Positions 6,317-12,701 of a stretch of DNA of 12,701 nt are shown here, piece after piece. The DNA is from Acidobacteriota bacterium (lineage in GTDB: Bacteria > Acidobacteriota > Blastocatellia > RBC074). The stretch spans positions 1-12,701 of the forward strand of contig JABFSD010001036.1 of the NCBI GenBank assembly GCA_013140935.1, read 5' to 3'. The notes beneath the pieces are model-generated. The model was not told the DNA's origin, did not search any database, and saw nothing but the letters and a program-made list of their open reading frames with translations. The position numbers were made by a program, and so were the translations under genes. Within the stretch, counting starts at the first letter, position 1. Every line of letters begins with the position of its first letter.

Positions 6317-7707
6317 TTCTCTTTCGCCAGAATCTGCCGTTGAATCAGCTTGGCGCGTTCAATGGTCGGTCGCCAGCGTTTTAATTCTTTTTGCGAAACG
6401 TCGGTTGTCTCCCCCGGATCGAGCCGCAAGTTGTAAACCTCAACCGAAGTAAATTTATGGTCAATCAGCAGTTTGTAATCGCCGTCGCGCACCGCATATT
6501 TCGGCGTAGGCGTTTTGTCTTTCTCATCGCGCGGCACGCTGATCGCTTCGTCGTATTGCCAATAAATAAACTTGTCGCGCTGCCATGCATTGCTCACAAA
6601 CAGTTTGCCGAAACTCACGCCGTCTACGCGGTCATCGCGTTCGAGGGCGATGCCGAGCGAATCCAATAGTGTGGGCATCACATCCATTCCAGATGCAACC
6701 GCATCGCTCACGCGCCCCGCTTTAATGATGCTGGGCCAGCGGATGATTGCGGGTACGCGAATGCCGCCTTCATAAAGATGCAGCTTCATGCCACGCAGCT
6801 TCGCTTTGTTGAACGCGCCCGGCGTGCCGTAAGAACGATCTGCCGTCGGGTAACGATTCAGCGTCTCAGGCCCGTTGTCGCTGGTGAAAATCACGATGGT
6901 GTTTTCGCGCAAGTTCAGCGCATCGAGTTGCGCGAGCAAGCGTCCGATCTCGGCGTCGAGTTGCGTTACGTTGCCGAAATACTGCGCCTGATTTTCGTTC
7001 TCGGCACTGGCGTATTGCTTTACGAATTGGCTCGCCGTTGCTACGCGCTCGTGCGGCGAGTGAAAGGGTAGATAAAGCATGAAAGGCTTTTTCTGATCGC
7101 GTTGCTGCAACCAGTTCAATGCTTCGTCCACAATGATGGTGGATGAATAACCTGCGCGCGCGCCTTCGGCCTTGCCGTTGCGAATGAAGTTTTTCGGATT
7201 CTCGTGCGTTGGCAGCGCATTGTTTTGCGTTGCGAACCACGTCGCAAAACCATGATCGCCGGGCGTAGGTTGTGAGCCGTCGAGCTTGCCGCTCAGATGC
7301 CACTTGCCGAACATCGCCGTTTGATAGCCGAACAGCTTGACCATCTTCGCAATGGTCGGCGTCTCCGTCGGCAAAAAGACGTTGGAGTTTTCCCGAATCC
7401 AGTCGCCGATGCCATCGCGTTGCGGAATCCGTCCGGTCAGCAAGCCCGCGCGCGAAGGCGAACACACCGGTGCGGCGGAATAAAAATTCGTCAGCCGCAA
7501 GCCTTCGTTGGCGAGCTTGTCGAGGTGCGGCGTCTTGATCGTAGCGTTGCCGTAACAACCCAAATCGCCATAACCCAAATCATCCGCCAACAAGATGATG
7601 ATGTTCGGATCGTTGTATGGCAGCGTCTGTGCCTGAATAAAACTTGGGCTGTTGAGCATCACTATCAAGAGGATGCTCAACAGCCCGTTTAGCGTAATTC
7701 GCTTCAT
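6313..7707 (-). CDS. Exported sulfatase (formylglycine-dependent, S1 family)
   Basis: A 464-residue protein from the ATG at 7707, which begins a signal peptide ([19 protein letters not shown], probable cleavage after SFIQA near residue 26). The frame is open to an ATG at 7743, but that start would place 12 residues encoded by a palindrome before the signal peptide. Catalytic features are Asp42-Asp43 in [10 protein letters not shown], formylglycine Cys82 in VCSPSR, Lys135 and His137 in GKWHLS, His219 in SPHE, Asp277-Asn278 in TSDNGP and Lys308 in [10 protein letters not shown]. All expected S1 sulfatase residues are present. The C-terminal region ends with [14 protein letters not shown], the common closing element of the family. 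It lies downstream of the Gfo/Idh/MocA gene and overlaps the trmJ start, so the three form an operon-like unit. The likely role is sulfate ester removal from a glycan in the periplasm; the substrate is unknown. Confidence 0.92.
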   Translation of the reverse strand: MKRITLNGLLSILLIVMLNSPSFIQAQTLPYNDPNIIILLADDLGYGDLGCYGNATIKTPHLDKLANEGLRLTNFYSAAPVCSPSRAGLLTGRIPQRDGIGDWIRENSNVFLPTETPTIAKMVKLFGYQTAMFGKWHLSGKLDGSQPTPGDHGFATWFATQNNALPTHENPKNFIRNGKAEGARAGYSSTIIVDEALNWLQQRDQKKPFMLYLPFHSPHERVATASQFVKQYASAENENQAQYFGNVTQLDAEIGRLLAQLDALNLRENTIVIFTSDNGPETLNRYPTADRSYGTPGAFNKAKLRGMKLHLYEGGIRVPAIIRWPSIIKAGRVSDAVASGMDVMPTLLDSLGIALERDDRVDGVSFGKLFVSNAWQRDKFIYWQYDEAISVPRDEKDKTPTPKYAVRDGDYKLLIDHKFTSVEVYNLRLDPGETTDVSQKELKRWRPTIERAKLIQRQILAKEK

Positions 7708-7719
7708 AAAAATTTGCCG

Positions 7720-7760
7720 ATGAGCCGTAGCACAAGATGCCATCTTGTGCTACGGCTCAT
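7720..7760. repeat. 41-bp near-perfect palindrome between oxidoreductase and sulfatase genes
   Basis: ATGAGCCGTAGCACAAGATG (7720-7739) is the exact reverse complement of 7741-7760, with a single C at the centre. As RNA it would fold into a 19-pair hairpin with a three-base loop. It fills most of the 59-base gap between the two - strand genes. On the - strand a run of five T follows about nine bases later (7708-7712), just before the sulfatase ATG, so it might act as an attenuator or processing stem. The perfect arms suggest a dispersed palindromic (REP-like) element. Confidence 0.85.
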
Positions 7761-7766
7761 TTCGTC

Positions 7767-9038
7767 TTACTTCACTTGCGCGGTTTTGTTGTCAGCCGGT
7801 TTCGCTGCCAGCACGTGTTCGCGTTCTTTGGCCGGATCGTAAACGATGCGTTTCTTTTGCATGTAAGCGATCTTGCCCAAATGCGAAGCCAACGCTGAAC
7901 GATGTCCGCTGACTACGTCTGAGTTCGGCGTCGCGCGCGATTTCACGCACTCAATAAAACTGTGAACGTGATCTTGCTCTAACGGACGCGCCGCTTTGCG
8001 CTCAATCGCGGGCGGCTGAGCGGTCATGGTGCGCCGATCGAATTTCGGCGTGAATTTATAACCGGCACGGTCAATGTAAAGATTGCCTTCGGTGCCCATA
8101 AATTCAATCGCCGCTCCGCGTCCGCCCGGTGCCAGCGTGGCTTCAAACGTAGCGATCCATTGACTCGGATATTCGAGTTGAATCGCCAGCGTGTCAGGCG
8201 CTGTACGACCGTCTTTGTAATTGAAGACACCACCCGTCGCGTTGGCGACGATGGGAATCTCTTCGCCCGCGTACCAATGCACCACGTCAATCCAGTGCGT
8301 AAACAAGTCGGTGATTTGTCCGCCGCCAAAATCGAGATAGGCACGCCAGTTATAAAATTGATGCGCGTCGAATTCGCGGTATTTAACCGGGCCTAAAAAG
8401 GCTTTCCAATCGAGTCCGGCGGGTTTGTCTTTGAATTTCGGTACGCGCAAATGATAGCCGTTGCCGTGCCACCACGTACGCGCGATGGTCAGCTTGCCCA
8501 GCTTGCCCTTGTCAATGATTTCGGCTTTGCATTCGCGGTAATGTTCGCCGCTGCGTTGTTGCAAACCGACTTGCACGACGCGATTGGTAGCTTTGGTCAC
8601 GCGAATCATTTCGTGGCCTTCTTCGATGGTGAAGGTCAGCGGCTTTTCGACGTAAACGTCCTTGCCCGCCTTGCACGCATCAGTCGCCATCTTCACGTGC
8701 CAGGGGTCGGGCGTAGCGATCAACACGGCGTCAACGTTCTTGTCGTCGAGCAGCGCTCGATAATCGGTGTAAGCCTTCGCCTTGCCTTCGGTCTTGGTTT
8801 TGGCGGCGTTCAGGTTTTCATCGTAAACGTCACAGATCGCCGTGACATCGCAATCAGGTTCTTTGAGGAACCAACTCATCACGTCGCCGCCGCGATTGCC
8901 GGTGCCGATTACGCCAAGACGGACTTTGTCAGCCGCGCCCAGCACGTTGTTCCAACTCGCAGCGGTAAAGGCCAGCGCGCCTCCGCCTTGCGCTGAATGC
9001 GCGAGAAACTTGCGTCGAGAAGAAATCGCTTCAGTCAT
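7767..9038 (-). CDS. Tat-exported Gfo/Idh/MocA family oxidoreductase
   Basis: A 423-residue NAD(P)-dependent sugar or polyol dehydrogenase family protein. ATG at 9038 is preferred over GTG at 9041 because AAAGGA sits about eight bases upstream of it. Residues 6-12 (SSRRKFL) and the following hydrophobic stretch to GA at 34-35 form a twin-arginine signal, so the protein is probably exported folded with its cofactor. The Rossmann motif GVIGTGNRGG is at 42-51, ATPDPWH at 108-114 and the family-defining EKP at 131-133. DFGGGQITDLFTHWIDVVHW is typical of the C-terminal domain, with the catalytic-site histidines. Tat-exported members are abundant in Planctomycetes, Verrucomicrobia and Acidobacteriota, often next to sulfatases as here. 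It is first gene of the - strand operon. The substrate is unknown; glycan-derived sugar oxidation is inferred from the neighbours. Confidence 0.92.
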   Translation of the reverse strand: MTEAISSRRKFLAHSAQGGGALAFTAASWNNVLGAADKVRLGVIGTGNRGGDVMSWFLKEPDCDVTAICDVYDENLNAAKTKTEGKAKAYTDYRALLDDKNVDAVLIATPDPWHVKMATDACKAGKDVYVEKPLTFTIEEGHEMIRVTKATNRVVQVGLQQRSGEHYRECKAEIIDKGKLGKLTIARTWWHGNGYHLRVPKFKDKPAGLDWKAFLGPVKYREFDAHQFYNWRAYLDFGGGQITDLFTHWIDVVHWYAGEEIPIVANATGGVFNYKDGRTAPDTLAIQLEYPSQWIATFEATLAPGGRGAAIEFMGTEGNLYIDRAGYKFTPKFDRRTMTAQPPAIERKAARPLEQDHVHSFIECVKSRATPNSDVVSGHRSALASHLGKIAYMQKKRIVYDPAKEREHVLAAKPADNKTAQVK

Positions 9039-9254
9039 CACAGTCGTCCTTTCAGATAGCTATTGGTCAGATAACCAAAAAGCGGTCGGTCAAATTGTTA
9101 GAATTCGTTTGAGAGAGTGCGTCGAGATGCGGGCGTATTGTTGTCTGTTCATGTTGGTTTGTCCAACCTCAGCTTGTTCGCTTGGGATAAATCTTTTAGA
9201 TTGCCGCTGCCAAACCGGAAGGCTGAGCGGCACCAAAAGAGATGAGGTAACACA
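9039..9254. promoter_or_regulatory. Divergent intergenic region, probable promoters for both flanking operons
   Basis: A region of about 215 bases separates the - strand oxidoreductase operon from the + strand HEPN pair, so it must carry at least one promoter each way if both are expressed locally. A weak + strand candidate is TTGTTC (9174-9179), 17 bases, then TAGATT (9197-9202). GTTGG-TTTGT-CCAAC (near 9153-9167) and CTCAGC/GCTGAG (near 9168 and 9222) are small inverted repeats that could be operator-like. GAGG at 9244-9247 is the ribosome binding site of the gene at 9255. No box is strong enough to be certain. Confidence 0.35.
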
Positions 9255-9725
9255 ATGAGTTTGCAGACGATGACTACTGTTGAAGTGGAAGCGAACGCCG
9301 CAGTGCTTTTGCAATCGCTTCAGAAAAAAGCCGTAGCGCAAGGGCTTTCATTAGCGGCGATGCTTGAGCCGTTGGTTGAGACCGCGCCCGCTGACAAAGC
9401 TGGTGAACTCGAATCCTTGCGCGATTCGTTCGAGTTGCGGGATGAAGCGAAGGTGAAACGATACTTGCAACAGTACGACTTCCTCTTGCCGGTGCTGCTC
9501 GAAGCGCCTGCCCAGATAGCCCGTTTCTTTCCCGCGTCAACCCGCCTCGCCCTGGAAGTCTCTTGGGATCCCAGTGATGCCACTTCCATGCTTTGTGTGA
9601 GGGTGCCCACGCAACTGAGCGCGGACGAGGCCTACGATCAGATGGACAAGTTGGATGCGGAATGGTCGTACGCAGCCAGTGAGTACACGGATGGTCGTAT
9701 GATCATCTTGCAGGAATTTATTTGA
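9255..9725 (+). CDS. Hypothetical acidic protein, possible antitoxin partner of the HEPN gene
   Basis: A 156-residue protein. The ATG at 9255 has GAGG seven bases upstream. Residues 6-50 (TTVEVEANAAVLLQSLQKK and SLAAMLEPLVE) look like a short strand followed by helices and could be a small DNA-binding or dimerisation part. From about residue 66 a helix and the segment YDFLLPVLLEAPAQIARFF are followed by an alternating strand-helix-strand domain (LALEVSWDPSD, LCVRVPTQLSADEAYDQMDK, MIILQEFI). I do not know a named family, though I have an unverified impression that similar C-terminal domains occur in cyanobacteria and soil bacteria. It is co-directional with the HEPN gene, 16 bases away, which suggests a two-gene operon. 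The antitoxin role is inference from position only. Confidence 0.65.
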   Translation: MSLQTMTTVEVEANAAVLLQSLQKKAVAQGLSLAAMLEPLVETAPADKAGELESLRDSFELRDEAKVKRYLQQYDFLLPVLLEAPAQIARFFPASTRLALEVSWDPSDATSMLCVRVPTQLSADEAYDQMDKLDAEWSYAASEYTDGRMIILQEFI

Positions 9726-9741
9726 GGCGAGAGTTTATGTT

Positions 9742-10128
9742 ATGCCTTTCGACTGGACCGGCTATCGTTCGGTAGCGGAATCACTTAAAGAAAATGAGGA
9801 TGAAGCCTCGCACCGCACCGCCATCAGCCGCGCTTACTATTACGCCTATCATCAAGCGTTAAATCACTTGGCAGAACATCATGGCTTTCAACATTCTGAC
9901 GCACGCCCGGCGCACGATCAGGTCTGGCGGGCGTTCGATCACAAAGGGATGACGTACCAGGAGGTAAGGCGCAAGGGCAACAGCCTCAAGCAGCTTCGCG
10001 TAGACGCTGACTATCATGCCAGTGCGCTGATTTCTGCTGAGTTGGCTAGGACTGCACTCAAAGTGGCTGACCGCATTTGCCAATGCCTCAGTCAAATGCA
10101 CGACAAGCTGCCTTCACGCCAATCGTGA
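9742..10128 (+). CDS. HEPN-domain protein, possible toxin component
   Basis: A 128-residue helical protein. Residues 23-42 (SHRTAISRAYYYAYHQALNH) match the first HEPN helix pair with its typical 'RAYYxxY' pattern. Residues 82-92 (LKQLRVDADYH) carry Arg86 and His92, an Rx5H arrangement within the Rx4-6H range of HEPN ribonucleases. The following helix (LARTALKVADRI) completes the four-helix bundle. HEPN proteins of this size are often RNases in toxin-antitoxin or defence modules, but many are inactive partners of nucleotidyltransferases; no nucleotidyltransferase is next to it. Start at 9742: GAGAG at 9729-9733 lies eight bases upstream. The last 15 bases overlap the convergent membrane hydrolase gene. 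Family assignment is fairly sure; RNase activity is inference. Confidence 0.75.
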   Translation: MPFDWTGYRSVAESLKENEDEASHRTAISRAYYYAYHQALNHLAEHHGFQHSDARPAHDQVWRAFDHKGMTYQEVRRKGNSLKQLRVDADYHASALISAELARTALKVADRICQCLSQMHDKLPSRQS

Positions 10129-10671
10129 TTCCACCACATTCCGCCTCATCACTTGTCCCAACCACCAAGCCAGCAAGAACAACGAACCGTAAAGCGCCAA
10201 TTCGACCAATGCGATTTGCGCCAGATCGAATGCTTTGCCCAGCAGCGAATGATGATGCCAGACGTAAGCGACCGGCGGCTCGACGCCGAGACGCAAACGG
10301 TCGTGACGGAAAGGCCAAAGCAATTCAACGCCAGACGATGAAGTAAAGAGCAAATCCAACAGCGGATGGGTCGCCATCGCCGCCGCGTAAACCAACATCT
10401 GCCGCGTGTGTTCCCTGCTCTCGTGCAACAACACTGCGACCAGCCAGCCGCACAATAAAGCGAAGCCGAGCGAGTGAGTGAAATCGTGATGCCAACCGCG
10501 TCCGGCAAAGGGCGCAAAGGGTATCCATCTGAAAGCGCAATCGAAGTCGGGCGCTACGGCCAGCAGAAAGCCCAGCGCGTAAGCGCACCAGTTGCGGTTG
10601 CCGTCTTGTTGACGATGACAGAGCGCGATCACGGTCGCGCCCATCAAGCCGTGTGCTAACGGTAAAGGCAT
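10114..10671 (-). CDS. Membrane-bound YdjM/DUF457-type putative metal-dependent hydrolase
   Basis: A 185-residue inner-membrane protein with about four hydrophobic segments. The family hallmarks are in order: MPLPLAHGLMGA at the N-terminus, LAVAPDFDCAF, RGWHHDFTHSLGFALL and ATHPLLDLL, supplying the His and Asp residues expected to bind a metal. VWHHHSLLG follows near the C-terminus. The E. coli relative YdjM is under LexA control, but its reaction is not established. The gene lies 10 bases downstream of the DUF4173 gene on the same strand (GAGAA gives a modest ribosome binding site), so the two are probably co-transcribed. It converges on and overlaps the HEPN gene by 15 bases. Confidence 0.8.
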   Translation of the reverse strand: MPLPLAHGLMGATVIALCHRQQDGNRNWCAYALGFLLAVAPDFDCAFRWIPFAPFAGRGWHHDFTHSLGFALLCGWLVAVLLHESREHTRQMLVYAAAMATHPLLDLLFTSSSGVELLWPFRHDRLRLGVEPPVAYVWHHHSLLGKAFDLAQIALVELALYGSLFLLAWWLGQVMRRNVVESRLA

Positions 10672-10681
10672 GGCGGTTCTC

Positions 10682-12334
10682 TTAGTTTTTCGTAGCCAAA
10701 GGGGCAGTTAATGATTGAACCAGTTGATAAGCCCGCACGCGCGACCAATTCCAACTGCGCCAACCCGTAGCGCCACCGCTCCAATCGCGTTCGCGCAAGC
10801 GGGTACGCAATTGCTGTTGATCGGTGGCGGACAAGCCGTTCAAACCCGCGACTAACGCAGGGACGGAATCGGCACTCAGCGAAACGGTATAAGGAATGTC
10901 GGTATGTCTGCCGTCACGGGCGCGAGCCAGATTGACGCGCGCAATCAGGTTGTCGGGATTGAGTATGTGCAAGGCCGCGATGATGCAGAGTCCCGCAATG
11001 ACCGCGCCGGTGGCGAAACGTTCGCGCTGTCCGCGCAAGACCGTAGCGATGAACCAGAGAAAGACCACGGCAAGCCAAAGCTGAAAGGCCAGCGTGTAAA
11101 TGCGCAACTCCGTCAAGCCGCAGCACTCGTGATAAAGCAGCATGCGTTTGATCGCCGAAGCCATAATTACGAACAGCAATGCGATTTGCGTCGAGGCCAG
11201 CGCGCGAAAGATGGTTTCATTGCGCGGTTGGTCTTTGCGCAACAACCAGTGCATACCCAATAGCAACGGCAAGACCAGCAGCGACACCCAAACGAGTTCG
11301 AAGAATCCGCGCCGCGCGTAGTTGGAAAACGCCGTCCCGGCATCGGGCGCGAACTCAGCCCCTTGCAAAAACAGATAGCGAAATTGCACCAATACGAAAG
11401 CGAGAAAGAGCAGATTCAGCAAACCCAACACGATGCCGGTTTCAATAATGCCCAGACTGAAAAAGCCCGAAGCCGTTTGAGCCGCACTCACCGGTGCTTT
11501 GTGCTTGCTCAACGCTGAAGCCGACAGCAAGCCGTGTAAATAACCTCCGACCAGCCACGTGACGCAACCAGCTACGAACAGGTGCAACACCAACGCAGAG
11601 GCATCGAACGAGAAGGCGTTAAATACGAGGTTTTCAAACATCGCATCCGCAGCCATCAGCAAGCCGCCGAAAACGGCTAACACAGGAACAGCGAGGGCGA
11701 GTCCTCTGCCAATGGCAAAGGCGCGCGCCGACCAACCGTTACGCGGCAATTCGCGCCAGCCTATGTCGCCAAAGACCAACAGCAACATTCCAATCGCAGT
11801 CTCTGCGGCCAGTTCGAATCCGCTCGTGACGTAATTGACCAGCCCTTCATACCGCAGCCTTCCGCGTTGCTTGTGCATCATCAACAGCAAAAGCGTGACG
11901 AGCAGCGCGCCAACATCCAGCGCCTGCAACGTAAGCGAATCGCGCCACGCCAACGCCAGCGAAAAGAATCCCAGCGGCAATGCGAACCAATAGAGCGTGG
12001 GGTTCGTGCGGTCTTCGTGGCGAAACACGAACCACGCGCCCGTAGCCGTGATCGTCAGCCAGACGGATAAGTTCACGCCCCACGGCGTAGCGCGTAACAG
12101 CCAATCGCCTGCCAAGCCCGAACCAAGTGCAATGGCTAGAATGAAAAGTCCGCGTTGCGTAGCGGGGCTGGGCGTAACCGGTGAGGCTACGCTCGTTGAC
12201 GCGGCAGGCGGCGCAGGCAAAACCGATTCGTAAAGCGGCCCGCCCGGCGCAGGCGTCAAGACCGATTGATAACCGGATTGCTCCGACGTGACGCCCGACG
12301 TAACAGATGATGGTGAAGAGGGTTCATTGTTCAT
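10682..12334 (-). CDS. DUF4173 (DUF4153-like) multi-pass membrane protein
   Basis: A 550-residue protein with ribosome binding site GGGAG (12341-12345) six bases before the ATG. Residues 1-65 form a cytoplasmic-type Ser/Pro/Ala-rich tail with two similar short units (GYQSVLTPAPG and LYESVLPAPPA). About eleven to thirteen hydrophobic helices follow. The family landmarks are FVLVQFRYLF, then YARRGFFELVWVS starting at Tyr339, a helix with LTELRIYTLAF, and the C-terminal NPDNLIARVNLARARDG and LSADSVPALVAGL, which are typical of DUF4173. The function of the family is unknown; a sensor or transport-associated role has been suggested by membership in regulatory loci. The next gene, a YdjM-type hydrolase, is 10 bases downstream. 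Confidence 0.85.
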   Translation of the reverse strand: MNNEPSSPSSVTSGVTSEQSGYQSVLTPAPGGPLYESVLPAPPAASTSVASPVTPSPATQRGLFILAIALGSGLAGDWLLRATPWGVNLSVWLTITATGAWFVFRHEDRTNPTLYWFALPLGFFSLALAWRDSLTLQALDVGALLVTLLLLMMHKQRGRLRYEGLVNYVTSGFELAAETAIGMLLLVFGDIGWRELPRNGWSARAFAIGRGLALAVPVLAVFGGLLMAADAMFENLVFNAFSFDASALVLHLFVAGCVTWLVGGYLHGLLSASALSKHKAPVSAAQTASGFFSLGIIETGIVLGLLNLLFLAFVLVQFRYLFLQGAEFAPDAGTAFSNYARRGFFELVWVSLLVLPLLLGMHWLLRKDQPRNETIFRALASTQIALLFVIMASAIKRMLLYHECCGLTELRIYTLAFQLWLAVVFLWFIATVLRGQRERFATGAVIAGLCIIAALHILNPDNLIARVNLARARDGRHTDIPYTVSLSADSVPALVAGLNGLSATDQQQLRTRLRERDWSGGATGWRSWNWSRVRAYQLVQSLTAPLATKN

Positions 12335-12481
12335 AACTTTCTCCCAAGCAGTGAGTTCGTAAAATCAACTGACAAAAACTATTCATCAAAGTACTTTTCT
12401 AAACAAAGTCACTAGCCACAATTTCGCCCGTGGGAAGCCACAGTCGGTGATCTCAATAAAGTCACGGGCGAAAAAGGAAGG
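12335..12481. other. Intergenic region, AT-rich, upstream of the DUF4173 gene
   Basis: The stretch 12346-12420 is clearly more AT-rich than its surroundings and probably holds the - strand promoter of the DUF4173 gene, but I see no convincing -35/-10 pair. The part nearest the YjbQ stop contains the inverted repeat listed separately. Confidence 0.35.
12422..12473. repeat. Inverted repeat with 11-base arms downstream of the YjbQ-family gene
   Basis: TTTCGCCCGTG (12422-12432) is the exact reverse complement of 12463-12473, with a 30-base spacer. No T tract follows in either direction, so it is a weak terminator candidate. It may instead be a stabilising stem or a regulator site for the DUF4173 promoter. 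Confidence 0.6.
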
Positions 12482-12701
12482 TCAGGCTTTGCCGTTGCGT
12501 GCGATGCGCAAGCGCGTATTGGATTGTCCCATCACCATCACCGACACGTTGCGTTGGCGCGGGCAATCGAGTTCGAGAAAGAAGATGCGCTGCCAGCGTC
12601 CGAGTTGCATTTCGCCGCCGACGATGTTGATCGTTTCAGAGGCGCGTAAAAACAGCGACCGGCAATGCGAATGTCCGTTGGGGCTTTCGTCGGGTTGCAT
12701 G
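12482..12701 (-). CDS. YjbQ/UPF0047 family protein, 3' end only
   Basis: The frame is open to the right edge, so only the last 73 or so residues are visible. The sequence has NGHSHCRSLFL, INIVGGEMQLGRWQRIFFLE and LDCPRQRNVSVMVMG. These match the C-terminal part of the YjbQ family, where a His-containing 'HxH' segment and the 'LGxWQxIFxxExDxPRxR' block are conserved. Characterised members have thiamine-phosphate synthase activity at a low level, but the true cellular role is unsettled. The protein would be about 140 residues in full. The stop is 147 bases upstream of the DUF4173 start on the same strand, so the two may be separately transcribed. Confidence 0.85.
   Translation of the reverse strand, partial: MQPDESPNGHSHCRSLFLRASETINIVGGEMQLGRWQRIFFLELDCPRQRNVSVMVMGQSNTRLRIARNGKA

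Noticed and set aside
6866..7558. A 230-codon - strand frame overlapping the second sulfatase
   Set aside because: It is a shifted frame of the sulfatase gene, Arg-rich and without domains. The sulfatase frame holds all catalytic residues.
8451..8996. A 181-codon + strand frame opposite the Gfo/Idh/MocA gene
   Set aside because: It is the antisense shadow of a gene with clear Rossmann and EKP motifs.
1..12701. CRISPR arrays, tRNA or rRNA genes
   Set aside because: No regularly spaced direct repeats and no cloverleaf or rRNA-like sequence were recognised by eye anywhere in the window.

Overview
The window (12.7 kb) looks like chromosome of a free-living, moderately GC-rich Gram-negative bacterium. 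It has two exported formylglycine sulfatases, a Tat-signal Gfo/Idh/MocA oxidoreductase, a DUF4173 membrane protein and several small lineage-type hypothetical proteins. This style fits Acidobacteriota (Blastocatellia-like) best. Planctomycetes or Verrucomicrobia remain possible, because no rRNA or other phylogenetic marker is present.

Layout. (1) 1-2265, + strand: the 3' three quarters or so of a NACHT-type STAND NTPase. It has a Walker B box, a helical/HEAT-like middle and a C-terminal PD-(D/E)xK nuclease, the architecture of a bacterial NLR-like defence protein. The middle third is much more AT-rich than both ends. (2) 2322-5115, + strand: a tightly packed run of five genes, each touching or overlapping the next. 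They are a DUF5678-like protein, a retropepsin-like aspartic protease homologue, two small hypotheticals and an exported arylsulfatase, closed by a hairpin at the last stop codon. (3) 5116-5605: no intact gene. It holds several hairpins, a terminator-like stem and what looks like a decayed, possibly mobile-element-derived coding segment on the - strand. (4) 9038 down to 5606, - strand operon: Tat-exported Gfo/Idh/MocA oxidoreductase, second exported sulfatase, and a TrmJ-like tRNA 2'-O-methyltransferase whose start overlaps the sulfatase stop. A near-perfect 41-bp palindrome lies between the first two. (5) 9255-10128, + strand: a two-gene module of an unknown acidic protein and a HEPN-type protein with an Rx5H motif, resembling a toxin-antitoxin-like pair. 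(6) 12334 down to 10114, - strand: a DUF4173 membrane protein and a YdjM/DUF457-type membrane hydrolase, convergent with and overlapping the HEPN gene by 15 bp. (7) The right edge carries the 3' end of a YjbQ-family gene (- strand).

Functionally, the sulfatases and the exported oxidoreductase suggest use of sulfated glycans in the periplasm. The NACHT-nuclease gene and the HEPN pair are the accessory, defence-like parts. The most notable items are the NACHT/C-terminal nuclease fusion with its compositional mosaic, the overlapping DUF5678/aspartic-protease cassette and the HEPN module. No CRISPR array, tRNA or rRNA was seen.
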